Source of the DNA: Oscillospiraceae bacterium
GTDB taxonomy: Bacteria > Bacillota > Clostridia > UMGS1810
NCBI GenBank assembly: GCA_015069015.1
Contig: SVJK01000005.1
Location: 1 to 60,686 of the forward strand
Length of the DNA stretch: 60,686 nt
Direction: 5' to 3'
Position numbers and translations under genes: made by a program
Notes under the pieces: model-generated
The model's database searches: none
What the model was told of the DNA's origin: nothing
What the model saw: the letters and a program-made list of their open reading frames with translations, nothing else
Part shown: piece by piece, positions 1-6,427 of the stretch
Position numbering within the stretch: position 1 is the first letter of the stretch
Layout: each line of letters begins with the position of its first letter

Positions 1-45
1 TAAAACCTTTGGTTTTATGCCCTTATTCTTTGAAATGGTGGGCAC

Positions 46-183
46 AAGAAAAAGGTGGGCAGTTGGTGGGCAAAATGAGATTGAAAATCACAGAACCCTT
101 GATTTTACTGGGTTTCTGTGAGCAAGTCCCATTGTGAAGCTCGCCACGGTAGAGGTTTGGAAGGACTTTTGAAGAGATACTTC
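46..183 (+). repeat. Attachment-site remnant, copy 1
   Basis: This stretch runs from a GGTGGGCAGTTGGTGGGC motif through a 32-nt hairpin (89-120) into a short coding-like tail, readable as EARHGRGLEGLLKRYF-stop. Related tails recur near 5052, 5577 and 6177. Copies 1 and 2 differ mainly at third codon positions, as expected if each is the restored 3' end of a target gene lying left of the window. The GTGGGC motif resembles the 3' ends of phage or ICE integrase genes, but that is from memory. The target gene was not recognised. Confidence 0.55.
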
Positions 184-212
184 TAATCATTGAAATAACA
201 ACAAATTCTCAT

Positions 213-255
213 ACCCCTTGACATTAGGTAATGCCTATTGTCAAGGGGTTTTTGG
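213..255 (+). terminator. Strong rho-independent terminator
   Basis: CCCCTTGACA (214-223) pairs perfectly with TGTCAAGGGG (239-248). An inner TAGG/CCTA extension leaves a five-base loop, and TTTTT follows. It would stop transcription coming from the gene whose 3' end is restored just upstream. Confidence 0.85.
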
Positions 256-279
256 CATTATTTTTGCATTTTTTGGTGA

Positions 280-455
280 TGCCACATTGCACTATTCATT
301 GTAATCTCAACAACCATGAAAAACTACCGATGAATGTGGCATCAACCGGCATTTTATGTGGCATTTTAAAATGGAATTCTGACCAACCGGCATCGCGATG
401 CCGCATTAATCCCCGAAACCCTTGCTACATAAGGCTTTAGAGGACATCACTGACT
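280..455. repeat. Degenerate integrase-end-like sequence
   Basis: The motif set 'aatgtggcat', 'ccggcat', 'ggcattttaaaatg' and 'cccgaaacc..ttg..ata(a)gg' recurs at 4945-5015. It probably represents another decayed element end. A 69-codon frame at 231-440 spans it but begins inside the terminator and has no ribosome site, so I do not call it a gene. From 455 to 660 I see no gene; there is only a weak inverted repeat, AAAGTCC (about 510) with GGACTTT (about 547). Confidence 0.4.
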
Positions 456-668
456 CAAAATTTGACGCATATTTAGTGCAAAAGGCTCATGTACCGAACG
501 TGACGAGAAAGTCCACATGACAGTTAATGACACTTTGACGGAAATTGGACTTTTTATATGTGCATAAACAATAAAAATGTTGTTTTTTCTATATTTCTAT
601 TGCTTTTTCGTGGATTTATGATATACTGAGAGTATAATTATTTTTATCTTTGAAAGGATGAAAACAAA

Positions 669-791
669 ATGTCAGTTACTTATACAAAATTATGGCATAT
701 TTTGATTGATAAAGGCATGAAGAAAAAAGACCTGCAACAAGCCGCAGACCTTGTTGGGAATATTTGGAATAAAAGCAAGCAATGTTTTTAA
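669..791 (+). pseudogene. Truncated XRE/Cro-type HTH regulator
   Basis: After GAAAGGATG-type ribosome-site sequence the frame begins MSVTYTKLWHILIDKGMKKK and continues DLQQAAD, then stops after about 40 codons. This is the start of the small Cro/CI-like repressors common on Clostridial mobile elements, which normally run to about 65-70 residues. The recognition helix and C-terminal half are missing, and the sequence after about 765 is unrelated. I infer a dead remnant of an element's regulatory gene. Confidence 0.6.
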
Positions 792-948
792 GGTTATTAT
801 AAAGTGGACAAATTTCTGTTTGATAAAAATACATATTCAAAAGGATTGTCAAAATGAAATCAAAAAATGTGATGAGGAAATCAAAAAACTCACAGAAGAA
901 TCAAAAGCAATAATGGATCAAATAGAAGAAAAATCCAAAACACAATAA
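751..948 (+). pseudogene. Coiled-coil C-terminal fragment
   Basis: This overlapping frame ends in a charged heptad-like stretch (NEIKKCDEEIKKLTEESK...). Such tails occur at the C-termini of mobilisation proteins and recombinases. There is no ribosome site at its nominal start, and its first half is the out-of-frame end of the XRE fragment. I read it as the 3' end of a larger gene joined by deletion to the XRE remnant. The parent gene cannot be identified. Confidence 0.3.
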
Positions 949-1010
949 TTCCTTCGTTGACTTCCGTAACTTTCTGTAGTATTGTTTGTGTTGCCAAAGG
1001 AGGTGACACA

Positions 1011-1221
1011 AATGGCGAAGTACACATTTGAAAGTATTATGTATGGCGAGAAGTACAAGGATAATAACTTAAGTATAAAAAGAGCACGGAGCTACCAAGC
1101 GGTAGTCCCGTGCTCTTTTTTATTTTCTTGTAGGTTTTACATTTACATCCGGGTTTATATCGCCGTCGATAGAACCATGTTCTTCTTCAAACTTTTTGAT
1201 GTTTTCACGAATCAGAACTAA
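1011..1221 (+). CDS. Short ORF with strong RBS, doubtful
   Basis: AAAGGAGGTGACACAA precedes ATG at 1011, an excellent translation start. About 25 residues (MAKYTFESIMYGEKYKDNN...) follow before the frame runs through the terminator hairpin at 1077-1121 and antisense to the RHH gene. Only the N-terminus is likely to be meaningful. It may be a gene truncated by recombination at the hairpin. No family was recognised. Confidence 0.25.
1077..1121. terminator. Bidirectional terminator
   Basis: AAAAGAGCACGG and CCGTGCTCTTTT form the outer stem, with CTACC/GGTAG inside. There is an A-tract on the left and a T-tract on the right, so it can end transcripts from both sides, including the leftward RHH gene whose stop codon overlaps it. 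Confidence 0.8.
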
Positions 1222-1320
1222 TACATGACTGTTTACGCTACGACCTTCGTAGTCGGCGACATAACCGATTTTATTGAGCATCTCTTCCTCAATTCTTATA
1301 GATACACTTTTAATAGCCAT
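1120..1320 (-). CDS. Ribbon-helix-helix (Arc-like) DNA-binding protein
   Basis: The 66-residue protein begins MAIKSVSIRIEEEMLNKIGY. This is a beta-strand (KSVSIRI) followed by two helices, the MetJ/Arc fold used by antitoxins and plasmid regulators. A GAGGTGA-type ribosome site precedes the ATG. It is divergent from the SLOG gene at 1425 with about 100 bp between them, where A+T-rich sequence could hold shared promoters and an operator. It may repress its own or the divergent gene; no partner toxin is visible on its own strand. Confidence 0.65.
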   Translation of the reverse strand: MAIKSVSIRIEEEMLNKIGYVADYEGRSVNSHVLVLIRENIKKFEEEHGSIDGDINPDVNVKPTRK

Positions 1321-1424
1321 AAAATCACCTCAAAATAAATATATTATGTATTTATTTTATATTCTTTATGTGGTACAATGTTATAAATAGCTATACTGTA
1401 TATCTATAAATTGAGGTGAAATTT

Positions 1425-1949
1425 GTGGAATCAAAAGAATATACCTGTTGTTTCTTTGGGCACAGGAAGATAGAGGTTACAGATGAATTGGTGAATCATT
1501 TACAAGAAGTTGTTGAAGATTTAATTACTGGGAAAAAGGTTGATACTTTTCTTTTTGGTAGTAAGAGTCAGTTTGATAAGTTGTGTCTATCGGTTGTTAC
1601 AGAGTTTAAAAAGAAATACCCTCACATCAGACGAATATATGTGAGAGCAGAGTTTCCTTATATTGATGAAGATTATACGGCTTATCTTTTGGAAATGTAT
1701 GAACATACTTATTATCCGGAAAGGATGGTTAATGCAGGTAAGGCGGCATATGTTGAACGTAACTGTGAAATGATTGATAACAGCAGTTATTGTGTTATTT
1801 ACTATGATGAAAACTATATGCCTCCCAGACGGAAAAACTGTAAAAGAGATTTATTTGATTATCAACCTAACAGCGGAACAAAAAGAGCATATGATTATGC
1901 GGTCAAAAAAGGGTTGAAAATATTGAATTTAAAACACAAAAGCGACTGA
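1425..1949 (+). CDS. SLOG-family (DUF1273-like) Rossmann protein
   Basis: The protein is about 174 residues, starting at GTG 1425 (VESKEYTCCFFGHRKIE); GAGGTG lies 6-7 bases upstream, so the GTG at 1416 is less likely. CCFFGHRKI near the N-terminus and the central FLFGSKSQFD match the nucleotide-binding loops of the SLOG superfamily (YpsA/DUF1273/TIGR00732 group). Such proteins bind nucleotides or derivatives and often occur on mobile elements and in conflict systems. The stop codon sits inside the terminator stem at 1941-1964. Its ligand and role here are unknown. Confidence 0.6.
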   Translation: MESKEYTCCFFGHRKIEVTDELVNHLQEVVEDLITGKKVDTFLFGSKSQFDKLCLSVVTEFKKKYPHIRRIYVRAEFPYIDEDYTAYLLEMYEHTYYPERMVNAGKAAYVERNCEMIDNSSYCVIYYDENYMPPRRKNCKRDLFDYQPNSGTKRAYDYAVKKGLKILNLKHKSD

Positions 1950-1975
1950 CGTGTGTCAGTCGCTTCTATCTTTTA
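1939..1975. terminator. Bidirectional terminator
   Basis: AGCGACTGAC (1941-1950) pairs with GTCAGTCGCT (1955-1964) around GTGT; the flanks are A-rich on the left and T-rich on the right. It lies between the convergent SLOG and integrase genes. Confidence 0.8.
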
Positions 1976-3209
1976 CAACATCTCCAACGCTTCTTTCAAT
2001 TTATCCTTTGCTACTTCGGTTTCGCCGATATAGTATTTGGTGGTGGTTTCTATTTTGGAGTGTCCGAGTCGGTGTTTTAGTTTTGGAATTGGTGTGTTAC
2101 AAGCCGCAAGTATTGATGCATGGGTATGGCGGAGGTTATGGTATTTGAAGTGGATACCAAGCTCCTTTTCTATTTTGACTGCCCAGGATTTCATACTGTC
2201 GGGAGTGAGGAGTTGTCCGTTTTTCTGTCTGTTTATGAAGTCACCGCCTTTTAAGTTATCATCCTGATTTGCTTTCAGGCGGACTTTTACATTCTCGTTG
2301 GCTTTATATGACCTGCCATAGAACTTCCGGTTTTCTTCCTGCTCTTTTTTGAGTTCTTTCAAGTGGTCATAGAGCTTATCGGGAATATCGATTGTTCTTC
2401 GGGCGGTGGCGGTTTTACATTGAGAAAGAACACGGTGCGGTGATTCCATCAGTAGTTGACGCTCTATCCTGATTGTGTGTGCTTCCCAGTCTATATCGCT
2501 CCACATGAGACCAAAGCACTCACTTATTCGCACTCCGAGGTAATATCCGAGCAGAAAAGCTGTATAAAGGTTGGTTGATTTCAGCCGTTCCGCCATTCTT
2601 TGAATTTCTTCCTGTGTGTATGTTTCAATGTTATTGTCGTAAATATCATCATCCATCTTTTTAGGCATTTCAAGTCTCATTTTCTTATCCTCGCACATTG
2701 TTCTGTATGTATTTCTGCTGATCCAAAGCATTCGTCTTGCATATCCCCACAGTAAGTAGAAAAGTTTAAGGAAACCCTCTACATAACTGTACTCGTACCC
2801 TTTTGCAAATTTGTTATAGGGTGAACCTCTGTAATACAGTTGAATCAAGTAGTTTTTGAGTTCGCCAACGCCTATGCTTATCATAATGCGGTTTCCGAAC
2901 TCGGGTCCCACGTGATTTTCCCATATACTCTGCTGTTTGCGTAGGGTACCCGGTCTTTTTTTCAACAGAACCGAATTTCATATAATGCTCATACACATCT
3001 TTTAATTTGATGTTGGTGTCCGAATCCGGTCCTTTGTTTTTCTCCTCTTTGTGCTTTGCAAGAAAGCTTATGCGTGCTTCCTTTGCTTCGGTTTTTATAG
3101 CAAATCCCTTTTTGCGTATGTCTTTGCCGTCCCTGATTGCCCTGAAACCCCAGGTTTTGCTTTGCTCATCATAATGCACACCGCCACGGGCAGTATCTTT
3201 CTTCGCCAT
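1973..3209 (-). pseudogene. Tyrosine site-specific integrase, frameshifted
   Basis: Read leftward from ATG 3209 (MAKKDTARGG, preceded by GAGGATGAGG), the N-terminal part has an arm-type DNA-binding domain (GVHYDEQSKTWGFRA). At a run of seven A (plus-strand T7, about 2956-2962) the frame is lost. Removing one A joins it seamlessly to the core-binding and catalytic part. That part carries the tyrosine-recombinase residues: Arg in GVRISE, His-x-x-Arg in HNLRHTHA, His in GHSK and the nucleophile in TTKYYIGE. The restored length is about 410 residues, normal for phage or ICE integrases. It may be dead, a sequencing error, or expressed by slippage. Adjacent attachment remnants fit an integrase-borne region. 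Confidence 0.8.
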
Positions 3210-3389
3210 AATCCTCATCCTCTGCATATAATTTCTCACTGCAGTATACCGCATTTCTTCCCGGATATCCGCATGCAAAATGAACGAAAATGTTGTGAGG
3301 TTTTTATTAATAGCAATCAGAAACAAATATAAAAATTGCCTATTTAATACAATAAATGGTATGCAATCTCCAATTTTTTTAAAAAGACC

Positions 3390-3440
3390 TTTACAAAGTT
3401 GAATAAATATGATATACTATGGTTACCCTATTAAATAGGG
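3390..3440 (+). promoter_or_regulatory. TAC promoter and palindromic operator
   Basis: TTTACA (3390-3395), a 17-bp spacer and TATACT (3413-3418) form a good sigma-A promoter. Immediately downstream, at the expected start site, is the perfect palindrome CCCTATTAAATAGGG (3426-3440); the related CCTATTTAAT lies at about 3349. This is where an HTH antitoxin would be expected to bind and repress its own operon. Confidence 0.75.
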
Positions 3441-3468
3441 CAAACCGGCAAGGAGGGAGCGAAAATGT

Positions 3469-3888
3469 TTGCTTGAGTATAATGTCCATTATGATCCAGA
3501 TGAAATGGATGAATTAAATGATTTGTCACCATTTAATCTAAAAAAAGATTTGAAAAACATTTCGGAGAATGAACGACAATTAATTGCAGAAGAAATTGCT
3601 AACGAACTGATCAAAGGAATTCATAGGCCTCCTAATACAATTGTGAGATATTGGGCCAGACTTCGTAATGCTGCTTGGGTAAAAATTAAAACCATGGATG
3701 TAGGGCGTGACACAGGAAAATCAAATGGATATCGTTGTGTAATATTGGCTGACACAATTAATAATCATGCATTTTTATTACATGTATATAGACATGGCCA
3801 TGGTGAAGATATGGATATAGATAGGAAATCGGAAAATAAATTAAAAAAATTAGTTGAAGAATATTCAAATTCATTAAGCAAAAAATAA
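3469..3888 (+). CDS. RelE/HigB-like toxin of a TAC module
   Basis: The 139-residue protein's C-terminal half (WVKIKTMDVGRDTGKSNGYR, then ..HAFLLHVYRHGHGEDM...) resembles HigB/RelE ribosome-dependent mRNA interferases. It shows the GKSGGYR-type strand and the final 'Y.....ED......L..L..E' helix. The first about 60 residues are an acidic extension. The start is odd: AAGGAGG best fits ATG 3465, but that frame reads MFA-stop. The long frame begins at the overlapping TTG 3469, so expression may be weak or an indel may be present. It is followed by an HTH antitoxin and a SecB-like chaperone, the order of known toxin-antitoxin-chaperone operons. Confidence 0.65.
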   Translation: MLEYNVHYDPDEMDELNDLSPFNLKKDLKNISENERQLIAEEIANELIKGIHRPPNTIVRYWARLRNAAWVKIKTMDVGRDTGKSNGYRCVILADTINNHAFLLHVYRHGHGEDMDIDRKSENKLKKLVEEYSNSLSKK

Positions 3889-3961
3889 AACGAGAACTAT
3901 ACAACAATAAGTAAGAATATAATAAATTAGTATAATGAAATATAAAAATGGAGAAATAACT

Positions 3962-4345
3962 ATGATTAATATTGATAAATTATTAGAATCAAAACGAATC
4001 GAAGTAAAAATTCCTAACATAAAGATTGATAAATATTACGTGAAGCAATTTAGAATAAACAACAAATTGACACAAATAGCTTTAGCTAATATTCTAGGAG
4101 TAACAAAAAAAACAATTGAAAAATGGGAGCAAGGAACTAATAATATTAATGGAAGTAGCGCAGTTTTATTAAGATTATTAAATGATAATCCGGATCTTCT
4201 TTCACAACTATATAGTGTAAAAGTTGTGAAAGGAAAAGACGACGAAAACGAATATCAAACGATAGAGTCTAAAGTCATTACGCTTACACCAAAGAATTCT
4301 AAGAAAATTCCAGTAGCGCACTTGCCATTCGTAGCGATGATATAA
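3962..4345 (+). CDS. HigA-type XRE antitoxin with C-terminal tail
   Basis: The protein is about 127 residues, starting at ATG 3962 behind GGAGA. Residues 20-70 (KQFRINNKLTQIALANILGV, then TKKTIEKWEQG) are a classic HTH with the WEQG signature of HigA antitoxins. The remaining about 45 residues end in a basic then hydrophobic tail (SKKIPVAHLPFVAMI). In studied TAC modules a C-terminal chaperone-addiction segment makes the antitoxin unstable unless bound by its SecB-like partner. The tail is placed where such a segment would be, but this is inference. It likely represses the operon at 3426-3440. Its stop codon is shared with the next gene's ribosome site. Confidence 0.7.
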   Translation: MINIDKLLESKRIEVKIPNIKIDKYYVKQFRINNKLTQIALANILGVTKKTIEKWEQGTNNINGSSAVLLRLLNDNPDLLSQLYSVKVVKGKDDENEYQTIESKVITLTPKNSKKIPVAHLPFVAMI

Positions 4346-4357
4346 GGAGGGGATACT

Positions 4358-4759
4358 ATGAATAATACCGAATGTAAACTGCAAATGTTAGATTTGTATT
4401 TCTCGGAATATAGTTTTAAAAATTCACATGAAGATGAAGATGTAAATTATAATTCTTCGTTTACTATTAAATATGCAATAAATAGTGATGATGAGTCTAA
4501 AATCAAAGTAACCATCGATACAAATATAACTAATTCTACGAAGACTGTAGAACTTAATCTTCAAACGATTGGCATATTTAAAATTGATAAAGAGGGTATT
4601 GAAGAGGAAATATATGATACCCTTATGAAAAAAAATACAGTAGCAATCATTTTTCCTTTCATAAGAAGTCAAATTTCTCTGCTTACTACGCAGCCAGGCA
4701 TGACGCCAATTGTTATACCTCCGGTTAATATTAATGCGCTAATAGAAGAGCAAAATTAA
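4358..4759 (+). CDS. SecB-like chaperone of a TAC module
   Basis: The 133-residue protein follows AAGGAGGGG (4343-4352). Its C-terminal block reads NTVAIIFPFIRSQISLLTTQ, then PGMTPIVIPPVNINALIEEQ. This matches the most conserved SecB region, where E. coli SecB has a 'FPYARE.ISDLV..G.FP...L.PVNF.ALY' pattern. SecB proper is a proteobacterial export chaperone and most Firmicutes lack it. A SecB-like protein behind a HigB/HigA-like pair is the hallmark of TAC modules such as Rv1955-Rv1957 of M. tuberculosis. I infer that it protects the antitoxin tail. The N-terminal about 60 residues are divergent and acidic. Confidence 0.8.
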   Translation: MNNTECKLQMLDLYFSEYSFKNSHEDEDVNYNSSFTIKYAINSDDESKIKVTIDTNITNSTKTVELNLQTIGIFKIDKEGIEEEIYDTLMKKNTVAIIFPFIRSQISLLTTQPGMTPIVIPPVNINALIEEQN

Positions 4760-4778
4760 CAATAAAATTTATTGTTTA

Positions 4779-4816
4779 AATAGCCAAAGTCATTGCTACT
4801 TTGGCTATTTTTATTT
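4779..4816 (+). terminator. Terminator of the TAC operon
   Basis: AATAGCCAAAGT (4779-4790) pairs with ACTTTGGCTATT (4798-4809) around a seven-base loop, followed by TTTATTTG. Confidence 0.85.
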
Positions 4817-4919
4817 GTTAAGTTTCAAAATATAATATATTTAATAGTATTAAAGATATCCGACCTTCAAACCCTGACTGAGACTTTGTCCACGTTGAAA
4901 TTGGGGCAAAAAGGTGATA

Positions 4920-5103
4920 AATTCAAAATAAATTTATCAAACCGGCATCGAATGTGGCATTTTGGATTTTTACGGCAGATTTTAAAATGCCCGAAACCTT
5001 GACAATATAAGGGAAAAGTGATAACATCAAATTGATATGAAGTACACCGAAGCTCGCCATGGTAGAGGTTTAGAAGGACTTTTAAAGAGATATTTTAAGT
5101 AAT
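4920..5103 (+). repeat. Attachment-site remnant, copy 2
   Basis: The sequence after the TAC terminator holds the same motif set as 290-440 (CCGGCAT, ATGTGGCATTTT, TTTTAAAATG, CCGAAACC). It then carries a copy of the coding-like tail EARHGRGLEGLLKRYF (about 5049-5096). Relative to copy 1 nearly every change is synonymous (CAC to CAT, TTG to TTA, TAC to TAT, TTC to TTT), so it probably came from a homologous gene in another host. The 69-codon frame at 4793-5002 has no ribosome site and is not called. Confidence 0.55.
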
Positions 5104-5151
5104 GTGATTTTCATAGTATGTTATAATAGCGTTTGAAAGTGGGTAACGCAA

Positions 5152-5448
5152 ATGAATCTTTACGAAAAACTAAATAGTTATGTAAAAAACAAAGCGGTAC
5201 TAAAACACGTAACATATACAGTTGAAAGCGTATCTTCTGATTTTTATCCATCAGGAATACCCAAAATGTATCGTAACGGCAATAAGTGGGTGTGTATAAA
5301 GAGTTTTGACGATATGCGTGGACCATTAGGGGTAAGCGAATATTTGTCCGAAGAAGAAGCACTACAATCATTAGCAATAGCACTTGACCATTGTGTGGAG
5401 CACCTTTCAGATTTCTATTATTATCATCCTGAATGGAAAAAACAGTGA
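5152..5448 (+). CDS. Hypothetical protein, 98 residues
   Basis: The protein starts MNLYEKLNSYVKNKAVLKHV and ends with an aromatic cluster (DFYYYHPEWKKQ). An extended -10 (TGTTATAAT, -10 at 5122-5127) lies 25 bp upstream; the ribosome site (AAGTGGG) is weak. No motif or family was recognised. It is the only gene between attachment remnants 2 and 3, which suggests it arrived as cargo of a small integrating element. Confidence 0.6.
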   Translation: MNLYEKLNSYVKNKAVLKHVTYTVESVSSDFYPSGIPKMYRNGNKWVCIKSFDDMRGPLGVSEYLSEEEALQSLAIALDHCVEHLSDFYYYHPEWKKQ

Positions 5449-5493
5449 TTTTGAGATGGAAATTATTAAAATAACGTTTCATAGTGGGCATTT

Positions 5494-5640
5494 TAAAAAG
5501 GTGGGCAGTTGGTGGGCAAAATGAGAGAAAAATTGCAGAAACCCAGTAAAATAAAGGGTTCTGTGAGCAAGTCCCATTGTGAAGCTCGGCACGGTCGTGG
5601 TCTTGAAGGATTTTAAATAAACATTTTAAAAAATTATAAT
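5494..5640 (+). repeat. Attachment-site remnant, copy 3
   Basis: GGTGGGCAGTTGGTGGGCAA is followed by a hairpin (5534-5565) and the tail read as SKSHCEARHGRGLEGF-stop. The hairpin has the reverse-complement orientation of the one at 89-120. The tail stops earlier than in copies 1 and 2 and uses CGT for Arg. The next about 35 bp (AAATAAACATTTTAAAAAAT) are repeated in copy 4. Confidence 0.6.
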
Positions 5641-5650
5641 TTTAAATTTA

Positions 5651-5706
5651 CAATACCTGCTGTTTTGACAGCATGTATTGTTTTTTTGTAGTAGGTGTGG
5701 TAAAAT
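5651..5706 (+). promoter_or_regulatory. Terminator overlapping the lipoprotein promoter
   Basis: CAATACCTGCTGT pairs with ACAGCATGTATTG (one mismatch) and a T-run follows, giving a terminator at 5651-5687. TTGTTT (5678-5683), at the end of that hairpin, serves as -35 with a 17-bp spacer to TAAAAT (5701-5706). The promoter points at the lipoprotein gene at 5759. Confidence 0.6.
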
Positions 5707-5758
5707 AAAAACGCAGATTTATATTTTAAGCAGAATTATATAAACCGGAGGTGAAAAA

Positions 5759-6118
5759 ATGAAGAGAATATTTATCACAATTCTTATCCCTGTTTTAATT
5801 ATGTCATGTTTCTTTGCGGGTTGCCAGGTCAGCGATGACGGCAAAGCAGAAGACTTGATTGGCACATGGGTTGCGGTTGATGCAGATAATCAAAAGTTAG
5901 AAATCCGTACAGAAGAATTAAGGTTTAATTACAGAAGGTTTGATTATAACATTAAGGGCAATAGTCTTTATCTTGAGGAAACTTTTCCGAACACAACAAT
6001 TGTTGGAGAAATGCCGTTTAAATTAAAAAATGACACGTTAACTATTGAACTTGGCGATGAGTTTTCTGGATATTTTTATGGAAGAAGCGGAACTGTTGAA
6101 ATGAAAAGAGCAAAATAA
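5759..6118 (+). CDS. Small lipoprotein with lipocalin-like domain
   Basis: The 119-residue protein has a lipoprotein signal peptide ending in the lipobox FAGC (Cys about residue 22), so it should be lipid-anchored outside the membrane. The mature part begins near LIGTWVAVD and continues as short strands (KLEIR, LRFNY, SLYLEE, FKLKNDTLTIEL), the pattern of small lipocalin-like domains. GGAGGTGAAAAA precedes the ATG. The gene sits alone between attachment remnants 3 and 4, and remnant 4 begins right after its stop. Its ligand is unknown. Confidence 0.75.
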   Translation: MKRIFITILIPVLIMSCFFAGCQVSDDGKAEDLIGTWVAVDADNQKLEIRTEELRFNYRRFDYNIKGNSLYLEETFPNTTIVGEMPFKLKNDTLTIELGDEFSGYFYGRSGTVEMKRAK

Positions 6119-6236
6119 GAGAAAAATCACAGAAACTAGAAGTTTATCAAGAGTTCTGCACCCAAGTCCCATTGTGAAGCCCGCCACGGTCGTGGTCTTG
6201 AAGGATTTTAAATAAACATTTTAAAAAATTATAATT
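6119..6236 (+). repeat. Attachment-site remnant, copy 4
   Basis: It begins directly after the lipoprotein stop. A decayed hairpin (CACAGAA...GTTCTG) precedes AAGTCCCATTGTGAAGC and the tail HCEARHGRGLEGF-stop. The following 35 bp are almost identical to copy 3, so copies 3 and 4 are the most recent pair and flank the lipoprotein gene as a direct repeat. Confidence 0.6.
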
Positions 6237-6273
6237 AAATGGGGTTGAGCAAAAATGCTCAGCCCCATTTCTT
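6237..6273. terminator. Terminator-like hairpin right of the accessory region
   Basis: AAATGGGGTTGAGCA pairs with TGCTCAGCCCCATTT around AAA. It can act in either direction. From 6274 to 6427 I see no gene or clear signal. Confidence 0.7.
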
Positions 6274-6427
6274 AATATAAGTGATTAACTTATCTACACC
6301 CTCACTGCCGGATCTATTTATCAATTAGTTAACCTAAACGGAGTTATCCGAATTTTGGCTTCAATACATAGCTGTATCATATGAACAAATCCGGAATAAA
6401 CCGCTTTTGAGTTAATGATGTTTCATA

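Noticed and set aside
231-440. 69-codon frame after the first terminator
   Set aside because: It begins inside the terminator stem, has no ribosome site and overlaps decayed integrase-end sequence.
2950-2970. Programmed -1 frameshift at the A-run of the integrase
   Set aside because: A -1 shift leads to the wrong frame; +1 (or -2) is required, and no stimulatory structure was seen.
4793-5002. 69-codon frame after the TAC operon
   Set aside because: It starts within the terminator and reads through a non-coding attachment remnant.
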